Assembly (NCBI GenBank): GCA_030867875.1
Contig: JAOWCC010000655.1
Span: forward strand, 10,996,269 to 11,060,268
Direction: 5' to 3'
Source of the DNA: Actinernus sp. WN-2022
Lineage: Eukaryota; Cnidaria; Anthozoa; Actiniaria; Actinernidae
DNA length: 64,000 nucleotides
Position 1 is the first letter of the stretch; every line of letters starts with the position of its first letter. The notes beneath the pieces were generated by a model. The model did no database searches. It worked only from the letters and a program-made list of their open reading frames with translations, and had not been told where the DNA came from. The position numbers and the translations under genes were made by a program. Shown in pieces: positions 23,301-33,986 of the stretch.

Positions 23301-24824
23301 AACCCCACATTTTACGTTTACAAGAGAACGCCAACGTATAAAGTAAGTCACTCCGTTTTTCTTTCGGCGTGAACGGAACTCTATGCTTGTCATATTTTTC
23401 GAAGATATGAATGTGAAAAGTAATTAAAGGCGAACGAAGGAAATAGTAAGCATCACATTTCGGTAGAAAACATTTTTCTAGGTCCCGTCCTCGCTGCCGT
23501 CGCCGTCGTTGATGCTTAAGCTCTCTACCAGGCTACAAAGCCGAGTTTGCCACGTTACGTCACGACCGAATAGCAGCAAACACGTAGTTTCTGACGAAGA
23601 ATGAGAGGGCTTTTTCAAAGAAATGAGTTCATTTGGAAGAGTTAGGATAATGATTGCTCAAGTCTGTAAACTTCTGGGGTAAGAAAAACTATCTACCTTT
23701 CACCTGACGGAGGAAATTACGCCTATCGGATGGGTTTTCGTGGGAAAAATCGGCCTCAAGTGCCTCGTGGTTTGAATTGGAGTGTGCAGCCTTTCCTTTA
23801 TTTAAGACAGAGAAGAGAGAAAAACCCAAAGTGAGAGACTGCCATAACCGCCATTTCTAGACCCTAGAGAAACAACAGGACAACAACAAACTCTTAAGGT
23901 AAGTTTATTTTCTTTATCTGAGAATTTTGTGAAATAATAGTCACACAGTGCAAATACAGAGCTTGGGCTGCCTGTGGTGCAAACAGCAAAGTAACTTGAG
24001 GTCCATTATAACTTCCCCTACGGACCTTCCGTCCATTTCTGTCTCAAACAAAATTAAGAAGCCATATATACTAAACATATTATAAACCTCGTTTGCTCGG
24101 TCCGTACCGTAAGTTATGGATTCTCATTTTTTACCCTTTTAATTTATTGTCTGCGCGCTTCGCACTCGGGTTAATAAGAGGTATATATATACAATACAGC
24201 ATTTCCTGTTGGAATTAATAGATGTATGTACAATGTTTATTCGACCTTTTTGCCTTGTATCCAATAATAGGAAATATCCAAGCAATCAAATGGCTCAGAT
24301 TGTGGAGTCTATGTGTGTATGGTAAGTGCATGTTTCATTGCGAAACCGAATGTTTTAATTAACTTTTAAATATACCTATATCAGTTCATGCGGAAAGGGA
24401 TGTTCACATTCTTTAATATTTGAAACGCTATGAAAGCAAAAAATAATCAATCCAACGACCCGTACACCAACATACGGAATAAAAAAAATACATGTATCGT
24501 TTTAATGTTGTTTATAGATCGCAAGATATTTCCTTGAGGGGGAATCTCTTAACTTTAACGAGGTAAGTGTAATTTATTTTTTAGGGAGGGGGTATAAGAC
24601 TGAGTGTGGAGTCAAGCCATCTGGCATTATATTGTTTTCAATGATATTCAATGTTTGGACGTTAGCTTCATACATATTAAACTACCGCAAAAATGTACAG
24701 CCCTAAAACAATACATTCCATCTAAAATACTCAAACTATACCTACTTTTTATTTATATTAGGATGATATGCAAGGATTCAGGCAACGTATTGCCTACGAA
24801 TTGTTAACCAGGACTATCCTATAG
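20384..24824 (+). CDS. SENP/Ulp1-type SUMO protease (peptidase C48 domain), spliced, 5' end not found
   Basis: Seven exons with GT..AG borders join in frame to 165 residues: 20384-20476, 21315-21386, 21537-21622, 21775-21862, 24271-24321, 24518-24562, 24762-24824 (TAG 24822). The product matches the SENP1/Ulp1 catalytic domain along its length: FFYSRLEENGY and SNWTRK, VDIFTMDVLFIPVH, catalytic His in SHWALAVIDI, Asp in YHFDAL, oxyanion Gln and Cys in KQSNGSDCGVYVC. It would cleave SUMO precursors or conjugates. The segment with the usual WLND motif should precede 20384 behind the ttttttttag acceptor; I could not find it, so the gene is either incomplete or has a distant exon. The fourth intron (2.4 kb) holds a large palindrome. 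Splice sites are all canonical and the frame is clean, so it is probably expressed. Confidence 0.85.
20820..20975 (+). repeat. purine-rich gggaggagggagaa repeats in SENP intron 1
   Basis: Four to five degenerate copies of a gaggagggagaa word lie in the first identified intron. Low-complexity; could act as a purine-rich splicing element, but no direct support. Confidence 0.4.
21109..21272 (-). mobile_element. tRNA-derived SINE fragment
   Basis: On the minus strand a B-box-like ggggttcgattgccgg is followed by gtgagttagatttgttg and ttttctccggtgttcctcc, the same body as the SINE at 697-930. It lies in SENP intron 1, antisense to the gene. Confidence 0.55.
22427..23976. mobile_element. 1550-bp near-perfect palindromic fold-back element in SENP intron 4
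   Basis: The two arms (22427-23191 and 23206-23976) are reverse complements with only a few differences, mainly a short indel around 22590/23815, and are separated by a 14-bp loop (23192-23205). Ends read cacaggcagcccaagc..gcttgggctgcctgtg. A 7-bp direct repeat, gtgcaaa, flanks it (22420-22426 and 23977-23983), which shows transposition. Each arm has a consensus splice donor (aaggtaagttta) facing outward about 70 bp from the end. No transposase. In the pre-mRNA it would fold into a 760-bp duplex. Confidence 0.85.
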
Positions 24825-25000
24825 AGGGAACCCATGTAGTTGGATACCATGTCCTATAGAGTGAACCGCCCATGAAGTTGGATACCCGGAATATCCTATA
24901 GAATGAACCCATGCAGTTGGATACCCGGAATATCCTATAGAGTGGACCCATGCAGGTGGATATCCTAACCTATAGAGAGAACCCATGCAGTTGAATACCC
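24813..25000 (+). repeat. 35-42-bp minisatellite covering the SENP stop codon
   Basis: Five degenerate units of atcctatagagtgaacccatgcagttggataccc-type sequence, with cctatag at 24818, 24853, 24895, 24934 and 24969. The TAG stop (24822-24824) lies in the first unit. Confidence 0.7.
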
Positions 25001-25280
25001 AAACAAGTAATTACTTTGGTCTCGTTGCAGTTATATATCTCGTGCATGTTACCTGTTGCATTGTGCATTCAAATACCGGGTCCAGCAGATGCAAAAAAAG
25101 TGTTGAGAATTAGTAAATCCGTCATATTGAATTCTGATAGGATTACGATGATTAAGAAATAAATCATACATATGCATTGCGGTTAGAGAATACCAATAAA
25201 AGTTGTCTTCGCAGAAATAAAGCTAGATTATTACTGCGAAGTTCAATTCTAATAAGATGACGCAGCCTTGTGTAACAGAC

Positions 25281-25562
25281 CATAGTTAATAGAGTGGAAT
25301 GGTTAGGAAACTCAGGGACCTTCTTTGTTATATGTCTTTGTTAGCTTTTTTCAACCACTACCGTGCACAAAACACAATAGAAATTCCAACATGTTAATCA
25401 ATCAGCCAATAGAAACGTGTGAGTTCAGTCGTTCAGGGAACGCTAATGAACTATGATCGTGCACAATCTTTTGTCTTACCCCTTCCAACCTAAATCGCAG
25501 CGCCTTTGTTAGCCCTTTTGAAGTTTGCCGGGTTTCCTAACCATTCCACTCTATTAACTATG
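25281..25562. mobile_element. 282-bp MITE with 7-bp target duplication
   Basis: Perfect terminal inverted repeats of about 31 bp (catagttaatagagtggaat at 25281, mirrored by attccactctattaactatg ending at 25562). Flanked by aacagac on both sides (25274-25280 and 25563-25569). The 7-bp duplication and CA..TG ends match the CACAGG elements, although the terminal sequence differs. Confidence 0.85.
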
Positions 25563-25569
25563 AACAGAC

Positions 25570-27489
25570 ACACCATTTAGTTTACTGGACCGCCTTAATA
25601 TCAATTTCAAAAACGCCGATAAAAGGTATAAGCCCGAAAGGGGTGTACGAGTATCTATCAAAATGTAGAGCCCCTCAGAATTGGCTTGTGCTGTACGGTC
25701 AGGGCATAGCAGTTTTAAAATTCAGTATTCGTTTGTTTTAGATATTTAGCGATCGCTATCAGTGCTCCTCGCGAGGCTTAAGACATTTTTATCAGGCTTT
25801 GTTTAAAATAGCTCTATGGAGCCTGCGAAAGAAGTCACCCCTTTGAGCTTGGATCTCTCTCTCGCAGGCTATGCAATGCAACATGTACGAGATGCCCTAT
25901 TTTGAAATAGGTGTATATATGTAATCGAGCAATTTTATGAACGAGTCGGTAAAATATCAGGACCAGTTTGATCAAGCTACGGATCATGTTGCATATATTA
26001 AACACTTACGTGAGCTAACACAAATGGGCCTTTTGCAGGAATGCAATCACGTGGTTGTACTGGACAGCAAAAACAACATCTGACTTCGCTTATTTAAATA
26101 CATTTGTACGAGATCGGTAGTGTTATTAGTAAAACCTGTTTGTAAACCGATGCTATTTTACACCTCCAATCGATTGTTGATCTTTCTAAAACAGCGTTTT
26201 GAAGTTCGTTTGCCATCCAGTAAAACATGGGATCACATGCATTGGTTATTGAAGTGACATATCAGCACGTGACTATTCCTACAAAAGGCCTTGACTCCAT
26301 CATGAGAGATTACTGGATATATTATCATGGTTCCTCAACGAAGTCTGGAGACTTACAGTCTTCATTCGCGTTCTCTTTTTCTTCATACTTCCTTTTTCCA
26401 GATAATTTTGTGCAAGCTATTTCTTGGACACTATCTGGGCCGATTCATTTGAAACTAGGCATGGACTGGCAACTAAACAGCAACAATAAATTGACAGAGG
26501 GTTCCGATTCTGAGAAAAGACAATTTCAAGTAATTGATGTTTTGAGACAGCAACAAATTACAAGAATCTCATGAGGTGAAAAACGCCAACAAGTTGGGGA
26601 GCCATTTCGACTGTCACTCCTATGACAATCACATGCATTTTATATCCCATTCACGCCAACAAAACCTGTTTAATTCAATTATTGTGTGCACTGATTTTGT
26701 CGAAGTCAGGCATAATTGCCAAAATCGTGCGACTGTTTATGCCTGACATCGTTGATGTGCACATTTTTATTCACAAAAGTAAACGTATGACAGACGGTAA
26801 GGCCCCTCTAGCAAGACAGTTAGAATTAAAATTAGACCGAAAACGCACTGTATCTTGTCGTATTTACGGAGACGAACTAAACTGGCATCACCAATTGGTC
26901 AGCATATCTTAAATGACATAGAAAAATGTCGCACGTGTTTTGGTAATTATGTTCGCGCTCTCCAAATTTTTAATTGCACAAAATGGGCAATGGAAGACTA
27001 AACTTTAATAAAATAAAAACGGGGTCGATTTGTTGAACTGATAGGCACTTTAAAGATTAGTAGAACATGTTTGTTGTCATGAATGTAAAGTGCATTTCAA
27101 CCAATCATAACTTAACATTTCAGTCCTTTGTTATAAGAAAACATATGGACATGCGTGCAATGTAATAAATGAATGAAAAGTGAAACAACGTATTGTGTCA
27201 TTTTGTTAATACAGTACGGAATATTAATTTGTGCAACATGGTACCGATTAAACAATAAAAAACAATTAATCCTTTCAATTTAATTGAAATAAGATGGAAG
27301 AGCGAACTCAACAAAGCTGAAAGAGAACCATGTGCAATGCTTGGATAGGATAAGAGAACTTAGATCCAATAATTAATAACCGGCCATGCATGGGAGAATC
27401 GCAATACCGGAATACGAAGAAAACTTGGGAAATAAAAGTAAAAGCTGGCCTAATAAAAATTGAAAATGGTGAATAAAAAAAAGAATATT
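25570..27489. other. no gene recognised
   Basis: A 115-codon frame (26227-26574, +) and a 96-codon frame (26622-26912, +) have no recognisable motif and no clear splice context. A short inverted pair (agcctgcga / tcgcaggct, 25818-25871) suggests a small hairpin. Confidence 0.35.
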
Positions 27490-27491
27490 TT

Positions 27492-27631
27492 TGTTGTTGG
27501 CCCATTTCAGACCACGTGATAGTTCTCCAGAGGATTCAGTGCTTTGTTTTACATTTCCTCTTGGGATACAGAAAAACAAAAACGCACTACTCAAGGGAAA
27601 AGTCAGGTGGTCTGAAATGGGGCAACAAACA
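27492..27631. mobile_element. about 140-bp inverted-repeat element
   Basis: ttgttggcccatttcagaccac near 27496 is mirrored by gtggtctgaaatggggcaacaa near 27607-27628 with one mismatch. No coding content and no clear target duplication. Confidence 0.55.
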
Positions 27632-27754
27632 GGCAAGCTGAAAGGCTATCTTACTGACCCGAAGTCTTAGTTCATTGCAACAAAATCTCCCAACGTTCGG
27701 GAATGCTATGTAAAGCACGTTATTCCAAGAGATTCGCGTATTATCACTCTACTG

Positions 27755-28304
27755 CACCATGGTCCTGCCCTTGTTCGATTACTGCTCATTCGTATGGGAT
27801 AGTGTGGGCACGGTAATAAAGATTACTTCGACAAACTACAGAAACGTGCTGTAGGAATAATTGAAGGACGTAAAGTCCATTATTCTGAAATGCACTTGTA
27901 GCGACTATAAAAAAATATTATTAGTCTAAATGGTTTAGTGCCTGCCTATCTATAGCGATGTTTCGTGTGTCGTCATCTATTGTCATTAATGTGCCAACCA
28001 GAGATCCATTGGTTCCTAACACAAAGCGGCTTTACAAATCATGTTGGCACATTAGCATAACCATTGCAATGTTTATCAACACGAAATATCGCTATTAGGT
28101 GATTTTAAACATTCCGTGACTTTCCATACACTAGAAACAAGTACCAACTTCGTTCGCCCTTAGTGAAAACCTCGAAATACCAGGGATTCTTTAGATTTAA
28201 TGGTGCAAAAACAAACCTGGAACACTAGTCTTAGAAAGATGTCTGATCTGAACAAATTTAAATTGGGACTAAATAATTTTATAAAGGTGGCTAGGACTAC
28301 CTAA
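27755..28304 (+). pseudogene. decayed C-terminal end of a non-LTR RT
   Basis: Broken frames carry pieces typical of the region after the RT palm: LPLFDYCSFVW, YFDKLQKRAVGIIEG, LNGLVPAYL, then FFRFNGAKT and a final hydrophilic stretch. Several stops and frameshifts separate them. The CACAGG element at 28405 lies in its 3' flank. Confidence 0.6.
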
Positions 28305-28404
28305 TTGTTTTTGTATAATTTGCACAATTTTTCCTATATACAGTATAATTCAATTAATTAATGTCAATTTTGTACTATAATTGTTACTGTTATGGATGTT
28401 TTTC

Positions 28405-28760
28405 CACAGGAAGCCCAAGCTCTGTTTATGTCAATTTATAAGGGCTTGTATGGGAATTTTAAAATACTGTAATAAAATGAATTAAACTTACCCGGTGTCT
28501 ATAATATGTGTCTTGGCTGTGTCTGTATGCAGTTTCAGCGAATTTGGGTGAATTTAAATCCCTTAGCTGCAGTACGGTATGTGTAGGTAAGGGATTTAAA
28601 ATTCGCTGAAACTGCATACAGACACAGCCAAGACACAGATTATAGACACCAGGTAAGTTTAATTCATTTTATTACAGTATATTTAACGAAAACCTAGATT
28701 TAAAAATTCCCATACTCACCTTATAAAATACTGACATAAACAGAGATTGGGCTTCCTGTG
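28405..28760. mobile_element. 356-bp fold-back element with 7-bp target duplication
   Basis: It begins cacaggaagcccaagctctg and ends in the inverse, cagagattgggcttcctgtg (one base differs). Flanked by gtttttc (28398-28404 and 28761-28767). Arms continue inward as inverted copies to a short centre near 28585. Both arms carry a splice-donor-like caggtaagttta facing outward. Clearly the same family as 22427-23976. Confidence 0.85.
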
Positions 28761-28799
28761 GTTTTTCTCCAATTTTAGATAAATTTAACTAAATTAGTT

Positions 28800-29404
28800 A
28801 ACTATTTAGTTGACGTCACCTAAATTAGTGTAACCGCAAGACCAACAGTCACAGAGAGATCAGGGGGGTTGAACATAAACTTCAGGTGAAAATAATACCG
28901 TTCATTCCATATGAAAGTATTCTGGTCTAGACGATTCCGCGAATTTAGTCAACCTAAATCGTCAACACCGACGTTGGAATTGGAGCGAGGCCATACATTA
29001 TTTATATGATTTTGTTACACAGAGCTATATTTAAACCATCTTCTCTGTTTAATCAATTGATTATATACTCTCGGTTGAAAAGTCGCGCGCTCTTGCCAAT
29101 GAGCTATTGTTTCACATTGTAGTCACGTGACCCATGGGCTCTTGCGTGACAAGCGAATTAATGCTGTTCCGTTGGCCTTTGGGAGCTGCGCTATGATTTT
29201 TGAAGATTAGCAATGCCTTCCGGTTTGGGGGCGTTATGGCCGGAGGGGCTTGTATCCGGGGGGATATAACCGGTATGGGGAAAAACGTTTTTAAATACTG
29301 TTTTAACGTTTGACACTAGCCTTTTCACTATTTACGGTATAGTAATGAAGAAAGAATTAATTATCGTTGCATGGGCTCCTGTCGTTGCCCTATTTGGAAA
29401 AAAG
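28800..29404. other. no gene recognised
   Basis: No motif, exon or repeat that I can support. Confidence 0.35.
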
Positions 29405-29668
29405 AATTGTGTCCAGGAAATTATTTCTCCCTGATGGACGAGTTTTTTTTTTGGTTGTTAAAAAAATATGTCTCTCCTGGGAATCATTTCTTCCTGATGG
29501 ACGCGATTTTTTTGGGTAGTTAAATTTGTCTGTCCTGGGAAATATTTCTCCCTGATGGACGCGTTTTTTTTGGGGTTGTTAAAATTTGTCTGTCCTGGGA
29601 AATATTTCTCCCTGATGGATGCGTTTATTATTTTGGTTTTTAATTTTTTTCTGTCCTGGGAAATAGAT
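29405..29668 (+). repeat. about 65-bp tandem repeat, four copies
   Basis: Units share gtcctgggaaatatttctccctgatggacgcg-type sequence followed by a T-rich run and ggttgttaaa. A partial fifth copy ends at about 29668. Confidence 0.8.
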
Positions 29669-29744
29669 TCTGGAGGCAGCACCAGTTATGTCTGGCTGGG
29701 AACAAATAAATTCAAACATCTGGCTAAGGGAATAGAACAGATAC

Positions 29745-30118
29745 ATTTTCTCAGCCCTTCGTTGGGTGCTCCTGTCTAGAGTGCGGGAGGTCGGGGGTTC
29801 GAATCTCGGCCGCGTCCTTGGACAGGGACATGTATAAGCCGTTGGCCTTGTCTTCTTATACTTTCAATCGGTAGTTGAAGGGGACGTGAAAGAACCTGCT
29901 GTGCAACTCGAAAAGGAGCAGGGGATTGCCACCCGGTAAAGCAGCCTGGCCATTGTACAAACCACAGAGTAAAAAATTGTGAACTGCGTGGCAGCTATCA
30001 GTGCCCGCCCGTATAAGGAGTCTGTAACTTCACTTGACAGGATGTCAGTAATTATAAAGCGCCACGAGACTGTGGTGATATGACGCTATATAAATATGGC
30101 CATTATTATTAATTATTA
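29745..30118 (+). mobile_element. tRNA-derived SINE
   Basis: A B-box-like gggggttcgaatctcgg (29792-29808) follows a tRNA-like head. The 3' end reads gacgctatataaatatggcc and then an att-rich tail (to 30118), typical of SINEs mobilised by LINEs. It is not a functional tRNA gene: no complete cloverleaf precedes the box. Confidence 0.65.
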
Positions 30119-32414
30119 GTTGGTCCAAAGATTTTGCCGTCTGAGTGGTCTTCAGTGCCATCTATGACGCCAGTGTGGTTTTTACTTGAAAGCACCGTTC
30201 CAGGTTCGCCTTTATTAAGCTCGAAATATTCGTTTCCTTCACCTGTTACAGTAAGACGGAGCATTGACTTTTTCATTAGACTATGATTCTCCCTTCCTCT
30301 TTTTCTAAAGTACAGGGAAATATAAAACCAAGCTGTTTACATCAAAATACGAGGATTTCGCGTTTCGGCGCTAGCCAATTCATTTGCTTCTTATAGGGAA
30401 TTTTTGTGTACTGTTCCACCTATTTTGCCAGTACTAGTGAGGTGCTTCAGGAAATAATTTAAGGTTTTATTTGCCTCGTGAAACAAGTTATATTAGTATC
30501 ACAAATTGAAAACTTTTTGTTGAACGGCGGTGGCGAACGAAGATGGCGGTTGAGGGCTGCTCGGATGAACATTAAGCTGGTTTTCTTGTAGTAGCTGATA
30601 TCCTTTTTTCTTGCTGATACGTAGAACTTTGAAAGCATTTGTTTATTTCATCGATATCCATGCTCTCAAACACTGCTGTGAACTCTTTTTGTTGTTCAAA
30701 CCATTCTATGTAAACTCGAGTTCCGTTCTTTCAAATAAAACATTGAAACTGGACGAAAAAGAAAAAAAACTGGACCTTTATAGAGATTCACACCGTATTT
30801 TGTTGCATGTTTAGTCTTAACCGGAACAGCATTCTGTTTCGTTTCATTTATTTCGTCATAAGAAATTTGAGCAAAGCGACTGCTGGCAGCCATTTTTGTT
30901 CAAAAGCAGAACTCATAGTCACTGCTCTGCCAGTGACTATCGTCTCAGGAGCCTCTCGACCAATCAGAGCTGGAAACTGTGTTCAACTCTAAAATTATAC
31001 TAAAACATATTAATATTAAAATTTCGTACATTGTACAAAATCCAAGCATGTGATTGGCTAATTTTCGTGCATTATAGGAAAACAAAGCACTCGACCCAGA
31101 TCCTCTCTTATCTACGGGATAGGAGACCTGATACATGTGAGCCAGCCCTTCGCTTAGTTACCTGTTTGGACGGCTTGAACAACCTCATTGCAATCGCATA
31201 ATTAACAGTGAAAACGTAGACAATTCCTAGAAAAAATGTAACGACAGGATTGAACTCTGTCTCCTGTGTGACAGGATATATATTTTGAGGCGAACATTTG
31301 TATAATCGCTCGTTGGACGTTAGAAATTGCTGATTTGCAAGCGCTGGAAGTACAGCAAGTCAACATCTGGGGTCAGGTGTAACTTCTCGAAACGAGCGAC
31401 AGTATTGGCCAACCCAGCAATAGAAAACACTCTAACCTTTAGAAAATGCAATACAAAAACAATATAAGTATAGTGTTATGGGTGCAATCAGAATATAGGT
31501 CTCGAGAGGTTCCGTGTGGTAATGAACAAAAGTTTCTACAACACTCCAGTAGTCTTATTGAAGAAATAGCTTTTATATTAATAATAATAATAACTTTATT
31601 AACGTGTCATATGTAAAATTTTGCATTACTGCTAATGGGGAACACTTACTAAATGAATAAATACAAAGATTTGCATAGTACACTTTTATTTCCGATAACT
31701 TACTCTGTTAATAAGATCGAGGAGAAAATGAAGCAATAATTCAGTGGATGGTTCGAAAACCCAGGATTTTTGATTTGGAAAATGTTTGCATCGGAGCCGA
31801 GCACATGGAGGCCGGATTCAAGATTTCAATAGGTTAGTCATTTTCGAATGAAAGAAACTACTAAAGAATGTAGGCTGTCGAGGAGATAAGCCGGCTAAAT
31901 ACTTGATATTTGGATACATGGCTCCAAGAGAAACGTTTTCGAGTTAAAATCTACAAACATATCGCAAGGCGGATTCGCTTCATCTTTGTTTTTATTCCCT
32001 CAACTTTACTGACCAAATACCAAAGTAAATTATTCTTTGCAAAGTTTTCTACTTAGTTGAATATTAAAAGTCTTGTTTTTATTCATTGTCTATTGAAATG
32101 ACATTTCTTTGTGGAGATATATTTACCGAAAAATGGTTTTATTCATCAGGAATATTTGACTTCTTTATGAAATTATTATTGACTCCTGATTTCAATTGAA
32201 ACTCACTGCTGACATTGTACTCAGTTTGAATTTTAAAAGGGTTAGAGACTTCATGTTTGTGCTTTACCGGTAAATACAGTCACTTGCTGACTGTTTGATG
32301 AACGCAAAAGTCCACCTCATTCAGTATTGATTATTTTTCGGGGTTCATCGTACAAGTCAGCGTGTGCCTGTATTTGTCGATATATAGAGCATTCACATTA
32401 GCCTCTAACCCTGA
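30119..32414. other. no gene recognised
   Basis: Only short frames up to 67 codons. A (taa)n tract with aactttattaacg (31573-31600) looks like the tail of a minus-strand retroelement. Nothing else is supported. Confidence 0.35.
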
Positions 32415-32462
32415 AATATATTTAATAGGTTATACTGTAACACAGTTAAATAGTTGACTTAC

Positions 32463-32810
32463 GTGGTGGTGCATGATCATTCTTTGTGGTCAGCAGTACA
32501 GACAATATGATAACAATTCCCAGGACACAGACACCAGAGAGAACTTATCCTAGGATGAATGTCCTTGTCCAACAGTCAGCACACTCAGCAGGAGAAGGAA
32601 TAATGGTTAAATACTCTGCTTCAGAGGCGTCAGCATTATTCTGCCAGTTGGATGAGCTTGGCCCAGGAATTTCTTCATAAATCGGTTCTTCCTGTTCCTC
32701 TGTAGGTGTCGCAGTGTTGTTAGTAGACAGTGGCTCGGAAATGGCAACCCCCGGTTGTGGTCCTGTGCCTCCATAATTGTTAGTGTCTGTACTAACTGTG
32801 TTCACATGTA
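32463..32810 (-). pseudogene. C-terminal half of exon 1 of the YEEI membrane-protein paralogue
   Basis: The minus strand reads HVNTVSTDT, TATPTEEQEEPIYEEIPG, SSSNWQNNADASE and WTRTFILG, then a stop (TAA at 32545-32547) where the paralogue at 55333 has TCA (Ser), then VLSGVCVL and the rest of the membrane segment. It ends at a GTAAGT donor (32457-32462), and similarity continues about 50 bp into the intron. The N-terminal half of this exon is at 38192-38443, separated by a Kolobok insertion at TTAA. The gene is dead by insertion and by the stop. Confidence 0.85.
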
Positions 32811-33085
32811 TTAAAGTGTATATGAAATGATTTTTTTTTTGAGTTTTTCTATCGTTCATTATCTCCTAAACATCAAAGCAAAAGAAAATTGGGAAGAAAA
32901 AAAATATAAAGCTGAGATTTCGCTTCACAAAGTTGTCATACATGCACTGGAAATATGGTCAGGAGACTGGGGCGAGTCAAGCTCGTGATGACGTAGAAAC
33001 CGTGACACACTTGATAGCATACTTCGTGGCACAGACGTAAACAAGCTCGATAAACCTGCGAACCGTCCTTGCTCTTCGTTGCAAA

Positions 33086-33340
33086 ACCAAAGTAAGATGT
33101 CAGAAAGCGAGCAAATTTATCTTCGTCTTCGAGTTCAGAGAGTGGAAGCCACGATTTTGATGAAGTGGAAGTAAGGGCGAACGGATTTCAACCGTACGAA
33201 GATGAGCCGCTTGCGGGCTCGAGCGATGGGGAAGACGACGACGAAAATTATGTCTCTGGCGGTGTTGTGCTCTACTCCTCTAGATTCGAGGGCCAAGTCC
33301 CGGTAAATCAGTGGATCACTACAGGAAGCCTTTGTATCGG
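33086..33340 (+). pseudogene. degraded first exon resembling P2X7-type zinc (ballast) domain proteins
   Basis: After an ATG at 33097 a Ser/Glu-rich stretch (SSSSSSESGSHDFDE) leads to VRANGFQPYEDEPLAG, an acidic run and RFEGQVPVNQW. The order acidic-serine region, FQPYxxEP, acidic run, VxxW is what I know from cnidarian proteins with the P2X7 intracellular-like domain, here lacking the following Cys motif. The ATG frame and the acidic frame differ by one base. Likely a passenger gene remnant carried by the Kolobok near its left end. Confidence 0.4.
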
Positions 33341-33349
33341 AATCCTCCG

Positions 33350-33475
33350 CTCTTGGGGAGCAACTACAGAATGCAGGGCCACTGTTAAAGCCCCGTCATA
33401 TTGGTTTCGTCATATTCATATTGAGCTCGTTTGCTCGTGGCCCTGTATTATATTCTGTAGTTTAGCCTCCCCAAC
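33350..33475. repeat. small imperfect hairpin inside the Kolobok
   Basis: ggggagcaactacagaat..gcagggccac is mirrored by gtggccctgtattatattctgtagtttagcctcccc. It interrupts the P2X7-like exon and may be a tiny MITE. Confidence 0.4.
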
Positions 33476-33601
33476 TCGTTTTCGTCAACGTATTAAAATG
33501 TGACAAAGCACGAAAACTTCCAGGTTCGCAGCAATGACAAATTTACGTAGGTCCTCTTTTGAAAGACCGAAATGGCAGAGGGTACCGTCGTCGTGCACGA
33601 G

Positions 33602-33986
33602 CACAGGCTTACCATCCTCAAAATTGGTTTTGGGCTTCCTGTGGCCGGAATCGTCAGTTGTCAAACGGATTTTCCCCGGATTTTGCCTTGTTTACCTCAA
33701 ATTTGCAGGATAAATATAGCGTTAATTCTAAAGTTGAAATCTTTAAACTTGTATCAAAATAAACTTTACTTATTATATTTACCAGTTCTGTGTGTCTTCT
33801 TGTCGTCCGATGCATTTTAAAGATGCTACAGGTTACTTTCGAGTACGTCCTTCATTTAGAATTAACGCTATATTTATCCTGCAAATTTGAGGTAAACAAG
33901 GCAAAATCCGGGGGAAAATCCGTTTGACAACTGACGATTCCGGCCACAGGAAGCCCAAAACCAATTTTGAGGATGGTAAGCCTGTG
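33602..33986. mobile_element. 385-bp fold-back element with 7-bp target duplication, nested in the Kolobok
   Basis: Ends cacaggcttaccatcctc and gaggatggtaagcctgtg, flanked by gcacgag (33595-33601 and 33987-33993). Arms of about 130 bp (33602-33733 and 33857-33986). Each arm also contains gggcttcctgtgg/ccacaggaagccc, the terminal motif of the 28405 element, so the family ends are reiterated within it. The right duplication directly precedes gtaagtg-type sequence (cacgagtaagtg). Confidence 0.85.

Noticed and set aside
26227..26912. Two consecutive plus-strand frames as a gene
   Set aside because: No motif, no shared frame and no convincing splice sites.
29780..29850. tRNA gene
   Set aside because: A good B-box-like sequence but no full cloverleaf, and the sequence runs on into a SINE body with an att tail.
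32545..32859. Independent 104-residue gene starting MNDRKTQKK
   Set aside because: The first codons are the Kolobok terminal repeat; the rest is the severed half of the YEEI gene exon.
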